From positions 186,001 through 250,000 of the forward strand of contig NC_019765.1 of the NCBI RefSeq assembly GCF_000317575.1: a stretch of DNA of 64,000 nt. The letters run 5' to 3'. The DNA comes from Stanieria cyanosphaera PCC 7437. Its GTDB lineage: Bacteria > Cyanobacteriota > Cyanobacteriia > Cyanobacteriales > Xenococcaceae. This document shows, piece after piece, positions 46,501 through 54,930 of the stretch (positions are counted from its first letter, which is position 1; each line of letters opens with the position of its first letter). The notes below the pieces were generated by a model. The model had not been told where the DNA came from, did not search any database, and saw only the letters and a list, made by a program, of their open reading frames with translations. Position numbers and translations under genes: made by a program.

Positions 46501-49500
46501 CCATGAACTTGCTCATCTGTATGGCTTTATCGATGGTTATCAGGGATTTGATGCCAACTTAGAAACCAAAAATGGCACTACTAAATTCATCGGTGATGAC
46601 TTTGAAGCTGTCCTCGATGGCGAACATTTAGACAAACAAGCACATCCCTACGATTTACTCAATACTCACCTCGCACCAGAAGTCCGCAAACTTCCTTCTG
46701 AATTGGATGTAGAAATACTCAAAGCAATTCTCGCTGATGAATCACAAAAAATAGACGGCATAGAAAAAGGTTTAGATGCGTTGTTAACCTCCGATCCCTT
46801 AAGAGCGATCGCCAACGGAGATTTCAGCATCACCGACACAACATCCGACACCTTTGCCTGGAATACTCGCGGGGATAGCAACATCGAACAGGGTCAAGCA
46901 GTACTCACCGAAGACTCACCCTTCCTCAGTAACTTCACTCAAACCTTCACCATTCCAGAGGATGCCAAGACTCTACAATTTACCCTAGTAGATACGGAAC
47001 TCGGAGCAAGCGAACTCGCACCACCAGATGCTTTTGAAGTCGCTCTTTTAGATGCCAATACAAACGAACCCCTAACCACTGATACCAACTTAAGTAATAC
47101 CGATTCTTTACTCAACATCCAAAATGATGGCACGACTTACTTCAGCAACAACGTTAGAATCGGCGGTGCCACATCAGGACAAATAATCGATCTTAATAAC
47201 TCCCGTACCATCACCATCGATATCTCCCACCTCGCACCAGGTACGGAGGCAACCTTATACTTTGACCTCCTTGGTTTCGGAGATGCCGATTCTCGCGTAG
47301 TAATTGATGACATAATTCTCTCCGACCAAAACCTTTTACTACCATTCGCTAATCACGATACCGCCACCACCATTCAAGGGCAAGAGATCGAGATCGCGAT
47401 TCTGGATAACGACAGAGATGATGACGGTACAATTGCGCTCAACTCCGTCCAAATTCAAACCCAACCCGATCGCGGTACGGCGATCGCTCGTCCCGATGGT
47501 ACAGTCTCTTATATTCCAGGTACGGGTTTTGCAGGTACTGACACCTTTACCTATTTAGTCTCTGATAACGACGGACAACTATCCAACCCCGCCACCGTTA
47601 CCGTAACAGTAGATAATGTCGCTCCCACAATTACTGATATTCAAATCCCAGACAACATTACCGAAGGTACGGAAATCGAGCTAGAAGCGATCGCTACTGA
47701 CTCTGGAAACGATCCCTTAACCTACAAATGGGAATTTGATGACCAGACAACACTGTTCGGGCGAACGGTTGTTCGCACCTACGTGAATAACGGAACATAT
47801 ACAGGTACAGTTACCGTCACCGATACTTATGGTGGCAGCGAGACCCAAACCTTTACCGTAACGGTAGATAATACCCCACCAATAGTAGATGCAGGAGCAG
47901 ACAAGACTACCAACGAAGGAAAAGCGATCGCCTTGACAGGCAGCTTCACCGACGCAGGAGTTAACGATACCCATACCTACACCTGGGATTTGGGAGATGG
48001 TAGCGACTTAATTACTGACACCACTACCCCAACCCACACTTACACCCAGAATGGTATTTACACTGCAACTTTCACAGTTACCGATTCAGATGGTGCGGTT
48101 TCTAACGATACTGTAGAAGTAACAGTTAATAACGTCAATCCCACAATTGAATCTTTAACTGGCGATACTAATCTTGATGAAGGGGATACTGCTAACTTCT
48201 CTGCCACAGCAAGTGATCCAGGGGATGATACCCTAACTTATATCTGGGATTTCGGCGACGGTAATCACTCAACACTCAACAGTAATCAATCATCAGTTTC
48301 TCATACATACACCCAGAATGGTACATATACCGTTACTCTTACGGTTACTGATGATGGTGGCGCAACCGCACAAACCCTAGAGATTACCGTTAACAACGTT
48401 GCTCCTACAATTGACGAGATCGATGGCAAAACCACTGTAGATGAAGGAGAAACAGTTAGCTATCGCGCGATCGCCACTGACCCAGGAGATGATGAATTAA
48501 TTTACACCTGGAACTTTGGGGATGGCAGTGATGTGGTGACGGGAGAAACCGTGACTCACACCTTTGCTAATAATGGAGTTTACGAGGCAACCCTCACCGT
48601 CGAAGATGATGACGGCGCAGCTACTACTCAAACTATTACTATTACCGTCAACAACGTCGCTCCCATTATCGAGACAGAAACCACCAAAACCGCTGATGAA
48701 GGAGAATCTCTTGAATTTTTAGCCACCTTAAGCGATCCAGGAGACGACGAACTTACCGTTACCTGGGACTTTGGCGACGGCAGCGAATTTGTACAAACCA
48801 ACGGGAGTTCGCCCCGACAAGATACTCAAACCCATACCTATGTCGATAACGGTAACTACACTGCCACTGTTACTGTCACCGATAGCGATGGTGCAGAAAC
48901 TACTTCTAGCATTGATGTCACCATTAATAATACTGCTCCTGTAATTGATAGTCTCACAGGAGACACCAAGATTTCGGAGGGACAAACCGCTAACTTTAGT
49001 GCTAATGCCACTGATGCAGGTAATGATGAATTAACTTACAGTTGGGACTTTGGCGACGGTAGCGATCTCGTTACGGGAGTTGATGTCAATCATATATTCG
49101 CAGATAATGGCAACTACACAGTTACTTTAACCGTGACAGATGATGACGGTGCAGCTACTTCTCAGACAATAAATGTAGTAGTCAATAATGTCACACCTGT
49201 AATTACATCGTTAACAGGTGATACCGAGATATTGGAAGGGGAGGTTGCAGAATATAATGCGATCGCCTCTGATAACGGTAACGATACATTAATTTATACT
49301 TGGAACTTTGGAGATGGAAGCGACACTGTAGAGGGACAAAATGTTACTCATGTCTTCACAGATAATGGCAACTACACCGTAACCTTAACTGTGATAGATG
49401 ATGACGGCGCAGCTACATCTTCTTCACTAGATGTCACAGTAAATAACGTTATTCCTGCCATTACCTCTTTAACTGGAGATACGAATATCAATGAAGGCGA

Positions 49501-52500
49501 TGAAGCTAGTTTCAGTGCAATCGCGTCTGATGATGGAGAGGATGAATTAACTTACAGTTGGAATTTTGGAGACGGTACAGATGTAGTAGAAGGAGAAAAT
49601 GTTACTCACGTATTTACAGACAATGGTAACTATACCGTAACCCTTACCGTAACTGACGATGACGGTGCAGCTACATCCTCTACATTAGATGTAGTAGTAA
49701 ATAACGTAATGCCAACAATTACTTCAATTACTGGTGATACCAATATTAATGAAGGAGAAATAAGAAATTATCAAGCGATCGCTTCTGACCTTGGAGATGA
49801 TACATTAACCTATACCTGGAACTTTGGCGATGGAAGTGACACTGTAGAGGGACAAAATGTAACTCATGTATTTGCAGATAACGGCAACTATACAGTTACT
49901 TTAACTGTCACAGATGATGACGGTGCATCTACTTCTCAGACATTAGATGTAGTAGTGAATAATGTAACTCCTGTCATTACTTCGTTGACTGGAGATACCG
50001 AGATAAATGAAGGAGAGATTGGAGAGTATAATGCGATCGCTACTGATAGGGGTTCAGATGAACTAACCTACAGTTGGGACTTCGGCGATGGAACAGATAT
50101 AATTGAAGGAAGTAATGTCACTCATGTATTTGCAGATAATGGCAACTACACAGTTACTTTAACTGTAACCGATGATGACGGTGCATCGACATCTCAGACA
50201 TTAGATGTAGTAGTAAATAACGTAACTCCCGTAATTACCTCCTTAACAGGTGATACTAATCTTAATGAAGGAGAAGCTGGTAGTTACAGTGCGACCAGCG
50301 AAGCTGTTGCCTTCGGCACCGCCTCTGACCCTGGCAACGACACTTTAACTTACACTTGGGATTTCGGTGATGGAAGTGACACCGTAGAGGGTGAAAGCGT
50401 AACTCATATCTTCGCAGATAATGGCAACTATACCGTAACCCTTACTGTAACTGACGATGACGGCGCATCCACCTCTTCTACCTTAGATGTCGTAGTAAAT
50501 AACGTCACTCCCGTCATTACCTCCTTAACTGGCAATACAAATATCAATGAAGGAAAAATTGGTTCTTATCAGGCGATCGCTATCGATAATGGTACGGATG
50601 AATTAACTTATACCTGGAACTTTGGCGATGGAAGCGATACGCTAGAAGGAGAAAGCGTAACTCATATCTTCGCAGATAACGGCAACTATACCGTAACCCT
50701 GACAGTAACAGATGATGACGGTGCAGCAACATCCTCTACACTAAATGTATTCGCAAACAACGTTGGGCCTGAGATTGTCAATCTTACCCATTCAGAACTA
50801 TTAGAAAAAGGGCGAGTTCTCAACTTTAACGTTACTGCCACCGATGTAGAAAACGATCCTTTAACTATCACATGGAACTTCGGTGACGGCAGCGCAGAAG
50901 TAACGGGAGCGTCGGTTACTCATCGTTATAACGATGATGGCAAATATATCGTTACCGTAACAGCAAGAGATGACGATGGTGGTATTACCAGTAACAGTTT
51001 TGAACTTTTCGTCGAACAAGTATTTAACATCAAAGCAGAAGGAATAGTGACTATTAATGGCAACAGCGATCTCGATGGCGAACCTTCCCGAAGTGACGAC
51101 GACACCAAAATTTATGCTGGGTTAGGATTTAATTTAAATGGCAATTTAACTCTACCAGTACAACGAGATGCAGCAGGCAATCTCATCCGCTCTGGGAATA
51201 AACTAATATTAGTAGATCGAGCAGTAACAGTAGCACCTGGTTATCTATCCAGTAACGCTTCTAGTAATAACAAAAATAAATATGCCAATCTCATTCCACC
51301 ACAAGTAATCGAACCTTTGACGGTAAACGTTCCCGAATATAACAGTTTAGTTACTCAAAAACTAAACCAAACTATTCCCGCAGGAACACCAACTATAACG
51401 TTTAATACCGCCCAAAATCCACTCAATAATAGTACCGATTGGCTACAAAAATTCCCCGCATCGGGTTCGACAAATGTTCCCACTGTAGTCAGAGTAATTA
51501 ATGGCGGATTAAACATTCCTTCAGGAGTCAATTTAAGTAACTATGTCATTAAAGTAGATTCAGGAGATATTAACTTTAATGGGTCGGGACACAATTTAAC
51601 TAACGTTATCCTGCAAACTAATAACGGCAATATCAATTTAGCGCAAATCAACGCCAATAACTTAAGCTCCTTTGCCTCTGGTTCGATTAATACCAATAGT
51701 GGCGCACGCTTTGTCGGAAATTCTTTATTAGCTTCTGCTAATCCCAACGGTAGTATTAATTTTAATGGTGCGACAACTAATATTGATTCTTCCAGTAATT
51801 TAAAAGTAATTAGTAGTGGCAATATTATCTTTAATGGTGCTGCTGCTACCAGGGGTGAGTTAGTGGCAGGTAAAAATCTCACTCTCAATGGTAATAGCGA
51901 TCTCTACGGAGAGATTGCAACACGAGGTAATATTACGATTAACGGTGGAATTAATTTAATTAAACCAAACCCTACTCCCGTTTCCACTCAATCCATACCT
52001 AACTTTTCACCAACTCTAACAAGTTTCTCTGGCGATACTATTGTAACCACTAATACTCCTGTCAATTATCAAGCGGTAGTTAACGATGTCGATAGTCGCT
52101 CTTTAGATGTTACTTGGAATTTTGGTGATGGTAGTCAACCGATTACACAATCAGTTAATAATTCTACTGCTGGCAGTAAAAACGTCGATGTTATTCATAC
52201 TTTTACGACGGAAGGAACCTATCCAGTTACCGCAACTGTTAGTGATGGGGAAGGTGGAATTACTTCAAATGAGGTAAAAGTAACAGTTGATTCTCCAGTT
52301 GCTTCTTTACCTGAAGGTTTGTACGATCTAGCTTTGACTGGGGGTATGGCAGGTTTGAGTCAAGTCGGTGGAGAAGAAGGTTCTACCGTTGAATTGAGTT
52401 TTAATCTTGTTGGTGCTGACGCTTTTTATGAATCGGAAGTGGGAGTACTGATTTTTGATAATTCTGTAGGACAAATTGACGATTTACTACCATCAGATGT

Positions 52501-53311
52501 TGGTTACGTCGAAGCTGCTTTAACTAGTAGTAATAAACAGATTTTATTTGAAGCAGGGCAGAAAGTCGGCACGCAGAAGAATTTAACTTTAACTGCGGGT
52601 CAATATGTAATGTTTTATCTGGTTCAAGATGACAGTAGTAGTAATTTAATTGCCGACGGTTTTCAATCTGCACCCGTATTCTTCTCAGCTTTTGCCGACC
52701 TTCTCAATCAAGATAAATTCAATCATTTTCAGACCGATACACCTAGTGATGGCGAACTTCAATTGGCAATTGAAGATTTAACTGGTGGTGGCGACGAAGA
52801 TTTTAATGATGTGGTTTTATCGGTAACTTCTGCTGCTATAGTTATTCCCGGTTCGATTGGGGAAACTGTCGATGCTATCGTAACTCTAACTGGCAAAGAA
52901 GCTGTAATGAATTCAGAAATTGGACTGTTAATTTTAGATGAGCGCAGTGGAAGAATTAATAATTTATTACCTACAGATGCCGATTATGCTACTACTGCTT
53001 TAAGCGAGCGAGCTATCCCCTTATTTACTCCTAATTCAGCAGTAGGAACGAGTTCTACGGTTAGTTTAGAGGCTGGTAAGTATTTGGGTATTTATCTAAT
53101 TGCTGGTGGAACGCTCTCAGATTGGTTGCTGATCAATTCTGGTAATTTAAATGATACTTTACCCCAGGCTTTCTTCTCAACTGTTTCGGCTAATCCCGAT
53201 GGAATTAATCATGTCAATCGATTTGGTTCTGGTCGATTTGCTTTAGAAGACTTGTGGTTGGGTGGCGATCTCGATTTTGATGATGCTTCAATTCAGTTGC
53301 GATTTAATTAA
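40571..53311 (+). CDS. Giant surface/adhesin-like protein, 5' end truncated by the Tn3 end
   Basis: One open frame of 4,246 codons. The first codons (TTG at 40571, then the residues LHFVART) lie inside the Tn3 inverted repeat, so the natural N-terminus and signal peptide are lost. In order: a YVTN/lactonase-like beta propeller (about 130-500), an alpha/beta-hydrolase-like part with GFSRGT near 916, a discoidin/lectin-like part, a Ser/Thr-rich strip (1715-1867) opposite an antisense gene, a metzincin-like HELAHLYGFID near 1977, a cadherin/tandem-95-like domain, 13 PKD domains (2346-3486), a repetitive adhesin-like part, one more PKD, and two modules ending GGDEDFNDVVLSV and GGDLDFDDASIQL. It would be a secreted matrix or adhesion protein. 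Present expression is uncertain. Confidence 0.8.
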   Translation: MRLHFVARTFYFRPLTPLFEYGGESYSGIVIPELSDKLGNNRYQLAVEVPQTVVLGESLIKLERVQEELNGTEPGDIEQKTYVSETGITIQPDDVELTLAPQAYKDQVSVFNALNPEEILAFDGLTSRDLLLAQIPVGNGQSFDDEPRDLVATHDATRAYVSLRSSGRIAVIDLMSLQQVDTLPETSNIIDPIQLPINAAPHAIATSADDRYLYVGDYRTGTLYIVDIDSRSDTYHKVIETISIAEAANGFRSLAINSDGKKLFATVPGSYSSNSKGKVYVFNIDPEDKPKELEDSPGEFEPNTEKWHEIIGVIEVEKGVEGISATPDPNVMIFANRQEDSQGFGRLKITNDKPTEFAAKTSYTALGLGSTNDYFDVNEAMSIAITSDSKYGFVAGRNSRLMGSGIPSIDGPKAGSNVGIIVDPLTENAKLIAATRPIPNAWTSDVTLSSDDKYLFAAYPGVGGVYAWDVEEMIETIDDPSEFKIDHRGRGIASPVFNPNTAKNATKADFSSVPIDNINPDITLASDLQLTKDEYRFDGFESVNDVEFGVPEDSVRAPLTVGFNPWSVANVNHRDWLDLLPVDDDNITENSTPTFKWEYDEGFEDVEEVNLFVSSFPKDKGLLPWDELVDLSDPDFLSDLSESEKKALITRSWQKYNDFNPGRILTATWKKDTDTWYWHDGTTIIPQPVSDPANNQNRFTLPDLRALTNGQTYYWAVEAFGKQGTRNIDFGRFETVAPPSTNPFSSVSILTHGFTLLPGSTGIDSATYDLAAAIADSQRNEPDEQGLILRYDKPTGQWIPIDEKQNVLDSVTGGLDTDDPNYLSTVASNIKANYQNKPLVLIPEWSLDYESVLPISGFTEGAADAIFASMVQLDQALGGEIGITNDAGELTQLYDDEGDLIRTYGDLFSSPLHFIGFSRGTVVNSEIIQRLGTYYPHAGGAVYIDTDDGNKVKPVVDASGNKVRDLQMTTIDPHDFKQDSLNVGLPLPGLGTILDFKDFNEPEVTVWDNVTFADNYFQNIANPSGGTWTPNGRNIDNADVNVPLNGRSGFIKDNGIGAPHTGVFAWYAGTVDFALDEVTTGYQITKSGIPIEPIATKIYDRLGSEALESLALDSLGEEDISQLLDLSAANPALTGWYLKDDENNSEGIGEGWYYSILGGGQRPDVDLSDRTPVSEDNTDPNVEPGDFAVPTVFNGNFDYGINNTPGQEVPNNLPVPGWSYHNGEGTQPLRYEHLVDVDDIDTIVESEQIDEPLLDDAVAPLMAALTVQQQKNRAAKLGGGNPKAYRHNLVNVPEWGDLRFDLHVHNLNNGQIKVSLSSTVPGFENYNFAPINLTSAIGSQPEYEDDRYRIGYGKNGFETFSLDVPDELRGKVVSLNFEVVGSETVYLDNVFFQSQHLLLGNPTEARQPDDTTPYIDNYLLEKPQFSVSYSKNDNIPNWSAWQLNSNWTGNASRPKPDKFFGDPMITSLGWVGVDHPTDYEREYSDGTPKTNLPQINPKDGKPYKLAPGHLVSVSQRSRSLKDIWSTYLTTNIVPQFDKLNTPVWNNLENHFEKKLVTRTNDRRELYIYSGSVGTKSDKPSINITDQPDSPYDIRVPEDLWRVIVVLERPGLGLADINPSNTKAFALIAANELPTPGQAPFDPWYTNGNIELTNIASLEKELNLDPTNKARGITYNFLSNLPVNVRTAIKNQTFPVLPPNTKPVDAFLLADSNNANSFVTDTTINPNSVPIDIFFKKNMFDVSTNEASISQIASSNFSRSQVSTSQISTSQISIPESSHTKPSISQISSTEVGTIQTSGVEKSSTEISPTQVAPFEIRFGQIQSTEVDSAQIGINNLVNGQFVASKIPYSTSIKSEDIFVLEQWFVTHVFAPNSSVKVSDTLNSLWNYNLSTPFDINFQITDLPSGQLAETTITSFDENGVPNAGTILIDHDANGVGWFVDETPLDNSEFITQNTDSYLLATTESEANGKYDLLTTVLHELAHLYGFIDGYQGFDANLETKNGTTKFIGDDFEAVLDGEHLDKQAHPYDLLNTHLAPEVRKLPSELDVEILKAILADESQKIDGIEKGLDALLTSDPLRAIANGDFSITDTTSDTFAWNTRGDSNIEQGQAVLTEDSPFLSNFTQTFTIPEDAKTLQFTLVDTELGASELAPPDAFEVALLDANTNEPLTTDTNLSNTDSLLNIQNDGTTYFSNNVRIGGATSGQIIDLNNSRTITIDISHLAPGTEATLYFDLLGFGDADSRVVIDDIILSDQNLLLPFANHDTATTIQGQEIEIAILDNDRDDDGTIALNSVQIQTQPDRGTAIARPDGTVSYIPGTGFAGTDTFTYLVSDNDGQLSNPATVTVTVDNVAPTITDIQIPDNITEGTEIELEAIATDSGNDPLTYKWEFDDQTTLFGRTVVRTYVNNGTYTGTVTVTDTYGGSETQTFTVTVDNTPPIVDAGADKTTNEGKAIALTGSFTDAGVNDTHTYTWDLGDGSDLITDTTTPTHTYTQNGIYTATFTVTDSDGAVSNDTVEVTVNNVNPTIESLTGDTNLDEGDTANFSATASDPGDDTLTYIWDFGDGNHSTLNSNQSSVSHTYTQNGTYTVTLTVTDDGGATAQTLEITVNNVAPTIDEIDGKTTVDEGETVSYRAIATDPGDDELIYTWNFGDGSDVVTGETVTHTFANNGVYEATLTVEDDDGAATTQTITITVNNVAPIIETETTKTADEGESLEFLATLSDPGDDELTVTWDFGDGSEFVQTNGSSPRQDTQTHTYVDNGNYTATVTVTDSDGAETTSSIDVTINNTAPVIDSLTGDTKISEGQTANFSANATDAGNDELTYSWDFGDGSDLVTGVDVNHIFADNGNYTVTLTVTDDDGAATSQTINVVVNNVTPVITSLTGDTEILEGEVAEYNAIASDNGNDTLIYTWNFGDGSDTVEGQNVTHVFTDNGNYTVTLTVIDDDGAATSSSLDVTVNNVIPAITSLTGDTNINEGDEASFSAIASDDGEDELTYSWNFGDGTDVVEGENVTHVFTDNGNYTVTLTVTDDDGAATSSTLDVVVNNVMPTITSITGDTNINEGEIRNYQAIASDLGDDTLTYTWNFGDGSDTVEGQNVTHVFADNGNYTVTLTVTDDDGASTSQTLDVVVNNVTPVITSLTGDTEINEGEIGEYNAIATDRGSDELTYSWDFGDGTDIIEGSNVTHVFADNGNYTVTLTVTDDDGASTSQTLDVVVNNVTPVITSLTGDTNLNEGEAGSYSATSEAVAFGTASDPGNDTLTYTWDFGDGSDTVEGESVTHIFADNGNYTVTLTVTDDDGASTSSTLDVVVNNVTPVITSLTGNTNINEGKIGSYQAIAIDNGTDELTYTWNFGDGSDTLEGESVTHIFADNGNYTVTLTVTDDDGAATSSTLNVFANNVGPEIVNLTHSELLEKGRVLNFNVTATDVENDPLTITWNFGDGSAEVTGASVTHRYNDDGKYIVTVTARDDDGGITSNSFELFVEQVFNIKAEGIVTINGNSDLDGEPSRSDDDTKIYAGLGFNLNGNLTLPVQRDAAGNLIRSGNKLILVDRAVTVAPGYLSSNASSNNKNKYANLIPPQVIEPLTVNVPEYNSLVTQKLNQTIPAGTPTITFNTAQNPLNNSTDWLQKFPASGSTNVPTVVRVINGGLNIPSGVNLSNYVIKVDSGDINFNGSGHNLTNVILQTNNGNINLAQINANNLSSFASGSINTNSGARFVGNSLLASANPNGSINFNGATTNIDSSSNLKVISSGNIIFNGAAATRGELVAGKNLTLNGNSDLYGEIATRGNITINGGINLIKPNPTPVSTQSIPNFSPTLTSFSGDTIVTTNTPVNYQAVVNDVDSRSLDVTWNFGDGSQPITQSVNNSTAGSKNVDVIHTFTTEGTYPVTATVSDGEGGITSNEVKVTVDSPVASLPEGLYDLALTGGMAGLSQVGGEEGSTVELSFNLVGADAFYESEVGVLIFDNSVGQIDDLLPSDVGYVEAALTSSNKQILFEAGQKVGTQKNLTLTAGQYVMFYLVQDDSSSNLIADGFQSAPVFFSAFADLLNQDKFNHFQTDTPSDGELQLAIEDLTGGGDEDFNDVVLSVTSAAIVIPGSIGETVDAIVTLTGKEAVMNSEIGLLILDERSGRINNLLPTDADYATTALSERAIPLFTPNSAVGTSSTVSLEAGKYLGIYLIAGGTLSDWLLINSGNLNDTLPQAFFSTVSANPDGINHVNRFGSGRFALEDLWLGGDLDFDDASIQLRFN
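45716..46171 (-). CDS. Pentapeptide-repeat protein encoded antisense inside the giant gene
   Basis: 151 residues on the strand opposite the giant gene. The start MSDKPLLEDEDILRLYAGG is followed by about 17 pentapeptides of the A/S-N/D-L-x-x type (for example NLSGVNFSGLDLSESYLEGS). Such proteins fold as a right-handed quadrilateral beta helix. AGGAG lies 8 bases before the ATG (46183-46179), a proper ribosome site. On the other strand the same DNA reads as a low-complexity Ser-Thr-Gln-Ile strip (STSQISTSQIS), which is what an inverted pentapeptide gene gives. This suggests a gene inserted in reverse into the giant gene without breaking its frame. Confidence 0.75.
   Translation of the reverse strand: MSDKPLLEDEDILRLYAGGVRDFTGYELSINQIVNTNLSGVNFSGLDLSESYLEGSNLSGANLSGTLFNSACLDGANLSGANLTDAGLSMATLWNANLTGANLTGAYLGSAEIARSNLTNASFIGANIEHIFLKENIYRNTIWIDGSIRNE
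47610..51030 (+). repeat. Thirteen tandem PKD-domain repeats
   Basis: Each unit is about 250-260 bases and contains a WxFGDGS core with VTLTVTDDDGA at the end. The units from about 48.9 to 50.8 kb are the most alike at the DNA level, indicating recent expansion. A further lone PKD lies near 52.1 kb. PKD domains are Ig-like spacers in surface proteins. Confidence 0.9.
50294..50323 (+). repeat. Short palindromic insertion inside one PKD repeat
   Basis: AGCGAAGCTGTTGCCTTCGG and the next few bases form a GAAG...CTTC dyad. They add nine residues (SEAVAFGTA) between SAT and SDPGND, which are adjacent in sister repeats. The insertion keeps the frame. Confidence 0.6.
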
Positions 53312-53415
53312 TTGGTTAATTGATTTTCTGCTTTGAGAAAGTAATTTGAATTTTTGGCGACTAAATTATGATGAATGAAATAAATGAAATCGCTCTCTCT
53401 AACAACTGGGAAGTT

Positions 53416-53511
53416 ATATCAAGTACGGATAATTAATTAAAATAGAATGGCATCCATTTGTGTAAAGTAAAAGTAACAGTGCCAAAAAAACTCTCTCTCG
53501 CCCAGCATTTA
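53416..53511 (+). mobile_element. 96-base end fragment of the IS found at 58601-59393
   Basis: These 96 bases are identical, in opposite orientation, to 59298-59393, the end of a second IS630-like element including the start of its transposase. The copy breaks off at the TA where the element at 53512 is inserted, and its remainder is missing on the far side. Confidence 0.85.
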
Positions 53512-53580
53512 TAGTCATTTTAATTAAGGATGAGACAAATATAACGTAAATTGAAATAGGATTTTAGCCAACTTATACTA

Positions 53581-53940
53581 ATGCCTTACAGTCTAGATTT
53601 AAGAAAAAAGGTAATTGACTATGTGGAAAGGGGAGGAGGTGTGACCAAAGCGTCCCAAATTTTTCAAGTGTCGAGAGCATCAATCTACCGCTGGTTAAAT
53701 CGGAAAAATCTCGAAGCGACTAAAGTTAAACGTCGCAGACGAAAATTGAACTGGGAAGCATTAAAACAAGATGTTAGAGAGAATCCGCAGCAGCGATTAA
53801 TAGATCGAGCAATCAAATTTGAAGTTCAACCTTCAGCTATACTATATGCTCTGCGTCAAATGAAGATTACCAGAAAAAAAAACAACTACGTTATCGAGAA
53901 AGAAGCCGACCAGAAAGAATCAAATATTATCGAAGACTAA
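53581..53940 (+). CDS. IS630 transposase orfA (N-terminal part)
   Basis: 119 residues with a helix-turn-helix (GGGVTKASQIFQVSRASIYRWLNRKN) and a second DNA-binding part. Around codon 99-101 the A9 run at 53874-53882 allows a -1 shift into orfB. The shifted product would be about 282 residues, the normal length for this group. Such -1 frameshifting is established for several IS630 elements, so the split is probably natural. Confidence 0.8.
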   Translation: MPYSLDLRKKVIDYVERGGGVTKASQIFQVSRASIYRWLNRKNLEATKVKRRRRKLNWEALKQDVRENPQQRLIDRAIKFEVQPSAILYALRQMKITRKKNNYVIEKEADQKESNIIED

Positions 53941-54428
53941 GAGAACTAATCCGAGTCTACGGTAGTAAAAGTCTGGTTTTTATCGATGAGTCAGGATTTG
54001 AACCAATTCAAACTTGTATTTATGCCTGGTCAGTAAGAGGACAAAAAATTTACGGAGAAAGACAAGGTAAAAAAGGGGTTCGGGAGAATTTGTTAGCAGC
54101 TAGAAGAAAAGGGGAAAAAGATTTAATCGTACCGATGATTTTTACAGGCAGTCTCAATGCGGAAGGGTTTGAAGGGTGGTTGAGTAAATATTTATTGCCA
54201 TCGTTAACCAGACCATCAGTGTTAATTATGGATAATGCACCAATTCATCGGAAAAGTGCCATCAGACAACTAGTAGAAGAGACGGTGCATCAAATAATAT
54301 TTCTGCCCAAATATTCTCCTGATTTGAACGATATTGAACACGATTTTAGTGCTTTGAAACGAAAAAGAATGTATGCATCTTCAGCTACATCTTTGGATGA
54401 TATTATTCGCGATTATTGTACAACTTAG
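53880..54428 (+). CDS. IS630 transposase orfB (catalytic part), reached by -1 frameshift
   Basis: Reading from the shift point: KQLRYRERSRPERIKYYRRL, then the catalytic Asp in LVFIDESGFEP, the second Asp in VLIMDNAPIHRK and the Glu in YSPDLNDIEHDFSALK. All DDE residues are present. The first in-frame ATG (54102 region) is too late for an active product, which supports frameshift expression. Confidence 0.8.
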   Translation, partial: KQLRYRERSRPERIKYYRRLRELIRVYGSKSLVFIDESGFEPIQTCIYAWSVRGQKIYGERQGKKGVRENLLAARRKGEKDLIVPMIFTGSLNAEGFEGWLSKYLLPSLTRPSVLIMDNAPIHRKSAIRQLVEETVHQIIFLPKYSPDLNDIEHDFSALKRKRMYASSATSLDDIIRDYCTT

Positions 54429-54447
54429 TGTCTCTTTCTTATTTGAA

Positions 54448-54915
54448 ATGACTATATCTCAGTACTTACGTTCTGCTAATTGCGGTCAATTGTCTTCGGC
54501 AAATCTTCGTCAAGCCTGGAGACAACCCGTAGCGATCGCAGGTGATGAGGGGTTAAAGCTACTTACACAAAAACTACAGAGTCAAGTCTCTCGACTCGGT
54601 ACTAATATTCATTCTCTACTTGAGTTAACCCGTCACTATTGGGGGAATACTAAACCAGAACATTACCTCGATAGTAATGGCGGGTTGGAATTGTATTCAA
54701 TGGATGAATCTACCATGATTCTGAAACTATCTCGTGATTTGCTTTATTTCCGTCGCTATATTCAAGAACAAGCTCAAATTAGCAAGATCGAGCGCGATTT
54801 ATTCCGCGTTTACGAATCTGCTGTTTATTTTCAACGTTTACATCAATATCTCGATACTTTGCCAGAGACGGCTAACAATTTAATCGACACGCTCTCGTCT
54901 CGTTGGGCTAGATAA
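54448..54915 (+). CDS. Hypothetical protein, 5' end replaced by the IS630 terminus
   Basis: The frame enters from inside the IS end; the first usable ATG is at 54448 and gives MTISQYLRSANCGQLSSANL. About 155 residues follow, helical and soluble, ending LDTLPETANNLIDTLSSRWAR. I do not recognise a family. Its true start was probably lost when the IS inserted. The next gene starts 16 bases downstream with an AAGGAG site, so it belonged to the same operon as the pentapeptide protein and the kinase-WYL protein. Confidence 0.5.
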   Translation: MTISQYLRSANCGQLSSANLRQAWRQPVAIAGDEGLKLLTQKLQSQVSRLGTNIHSLLELTRHYWGNTKPEHYLDSNGGLELYSMDESTMILKLSRDLLYFRRYIQEQAQISKIERDLFRVYESAVYFQRLHQYLDTLPETANNLIDTLSSRWAR

Positions 54916-54930
54916 AAAAGGAGAAAATTA

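Larger units (their letters stand above)
53512..54454 (+). mobile_element. IS630-family insertion sequence with TA target duplication
   Basis: Inverted ends TAGTCATTTTAATTAAGGAT and TAGTCATTTCAAATAAGAAA (the latter from the right end on the other strand) enclose 943 bases, flanked by TA on both sides (53510-53511 and 54455-54456). It was inserted into the older IS fragment on its left. Confidence 0.85.

Noticed and set aside
47610-51030. Tandem repeats as a CRISPR or satellite array
   Set aside because: The units are about 255 bases, coding in one frame, and translate as PKD domains. No short direct repeat with unique spacers was seen anywhere.
51541-51888. Leu/Pro-rich antisense frame in the giant gene
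   Set aside because: Unlike 45716-46171 it has no ribosome site and no recognisable family pattern, and it mirrors Asn/Gly-rich coding.
53581-54428. IS630 orfA/orfB split as a disabling mutation
   Set aside because: The A9 run at the junction and the correct -1 register fit the programmed frameshifting known in this family.
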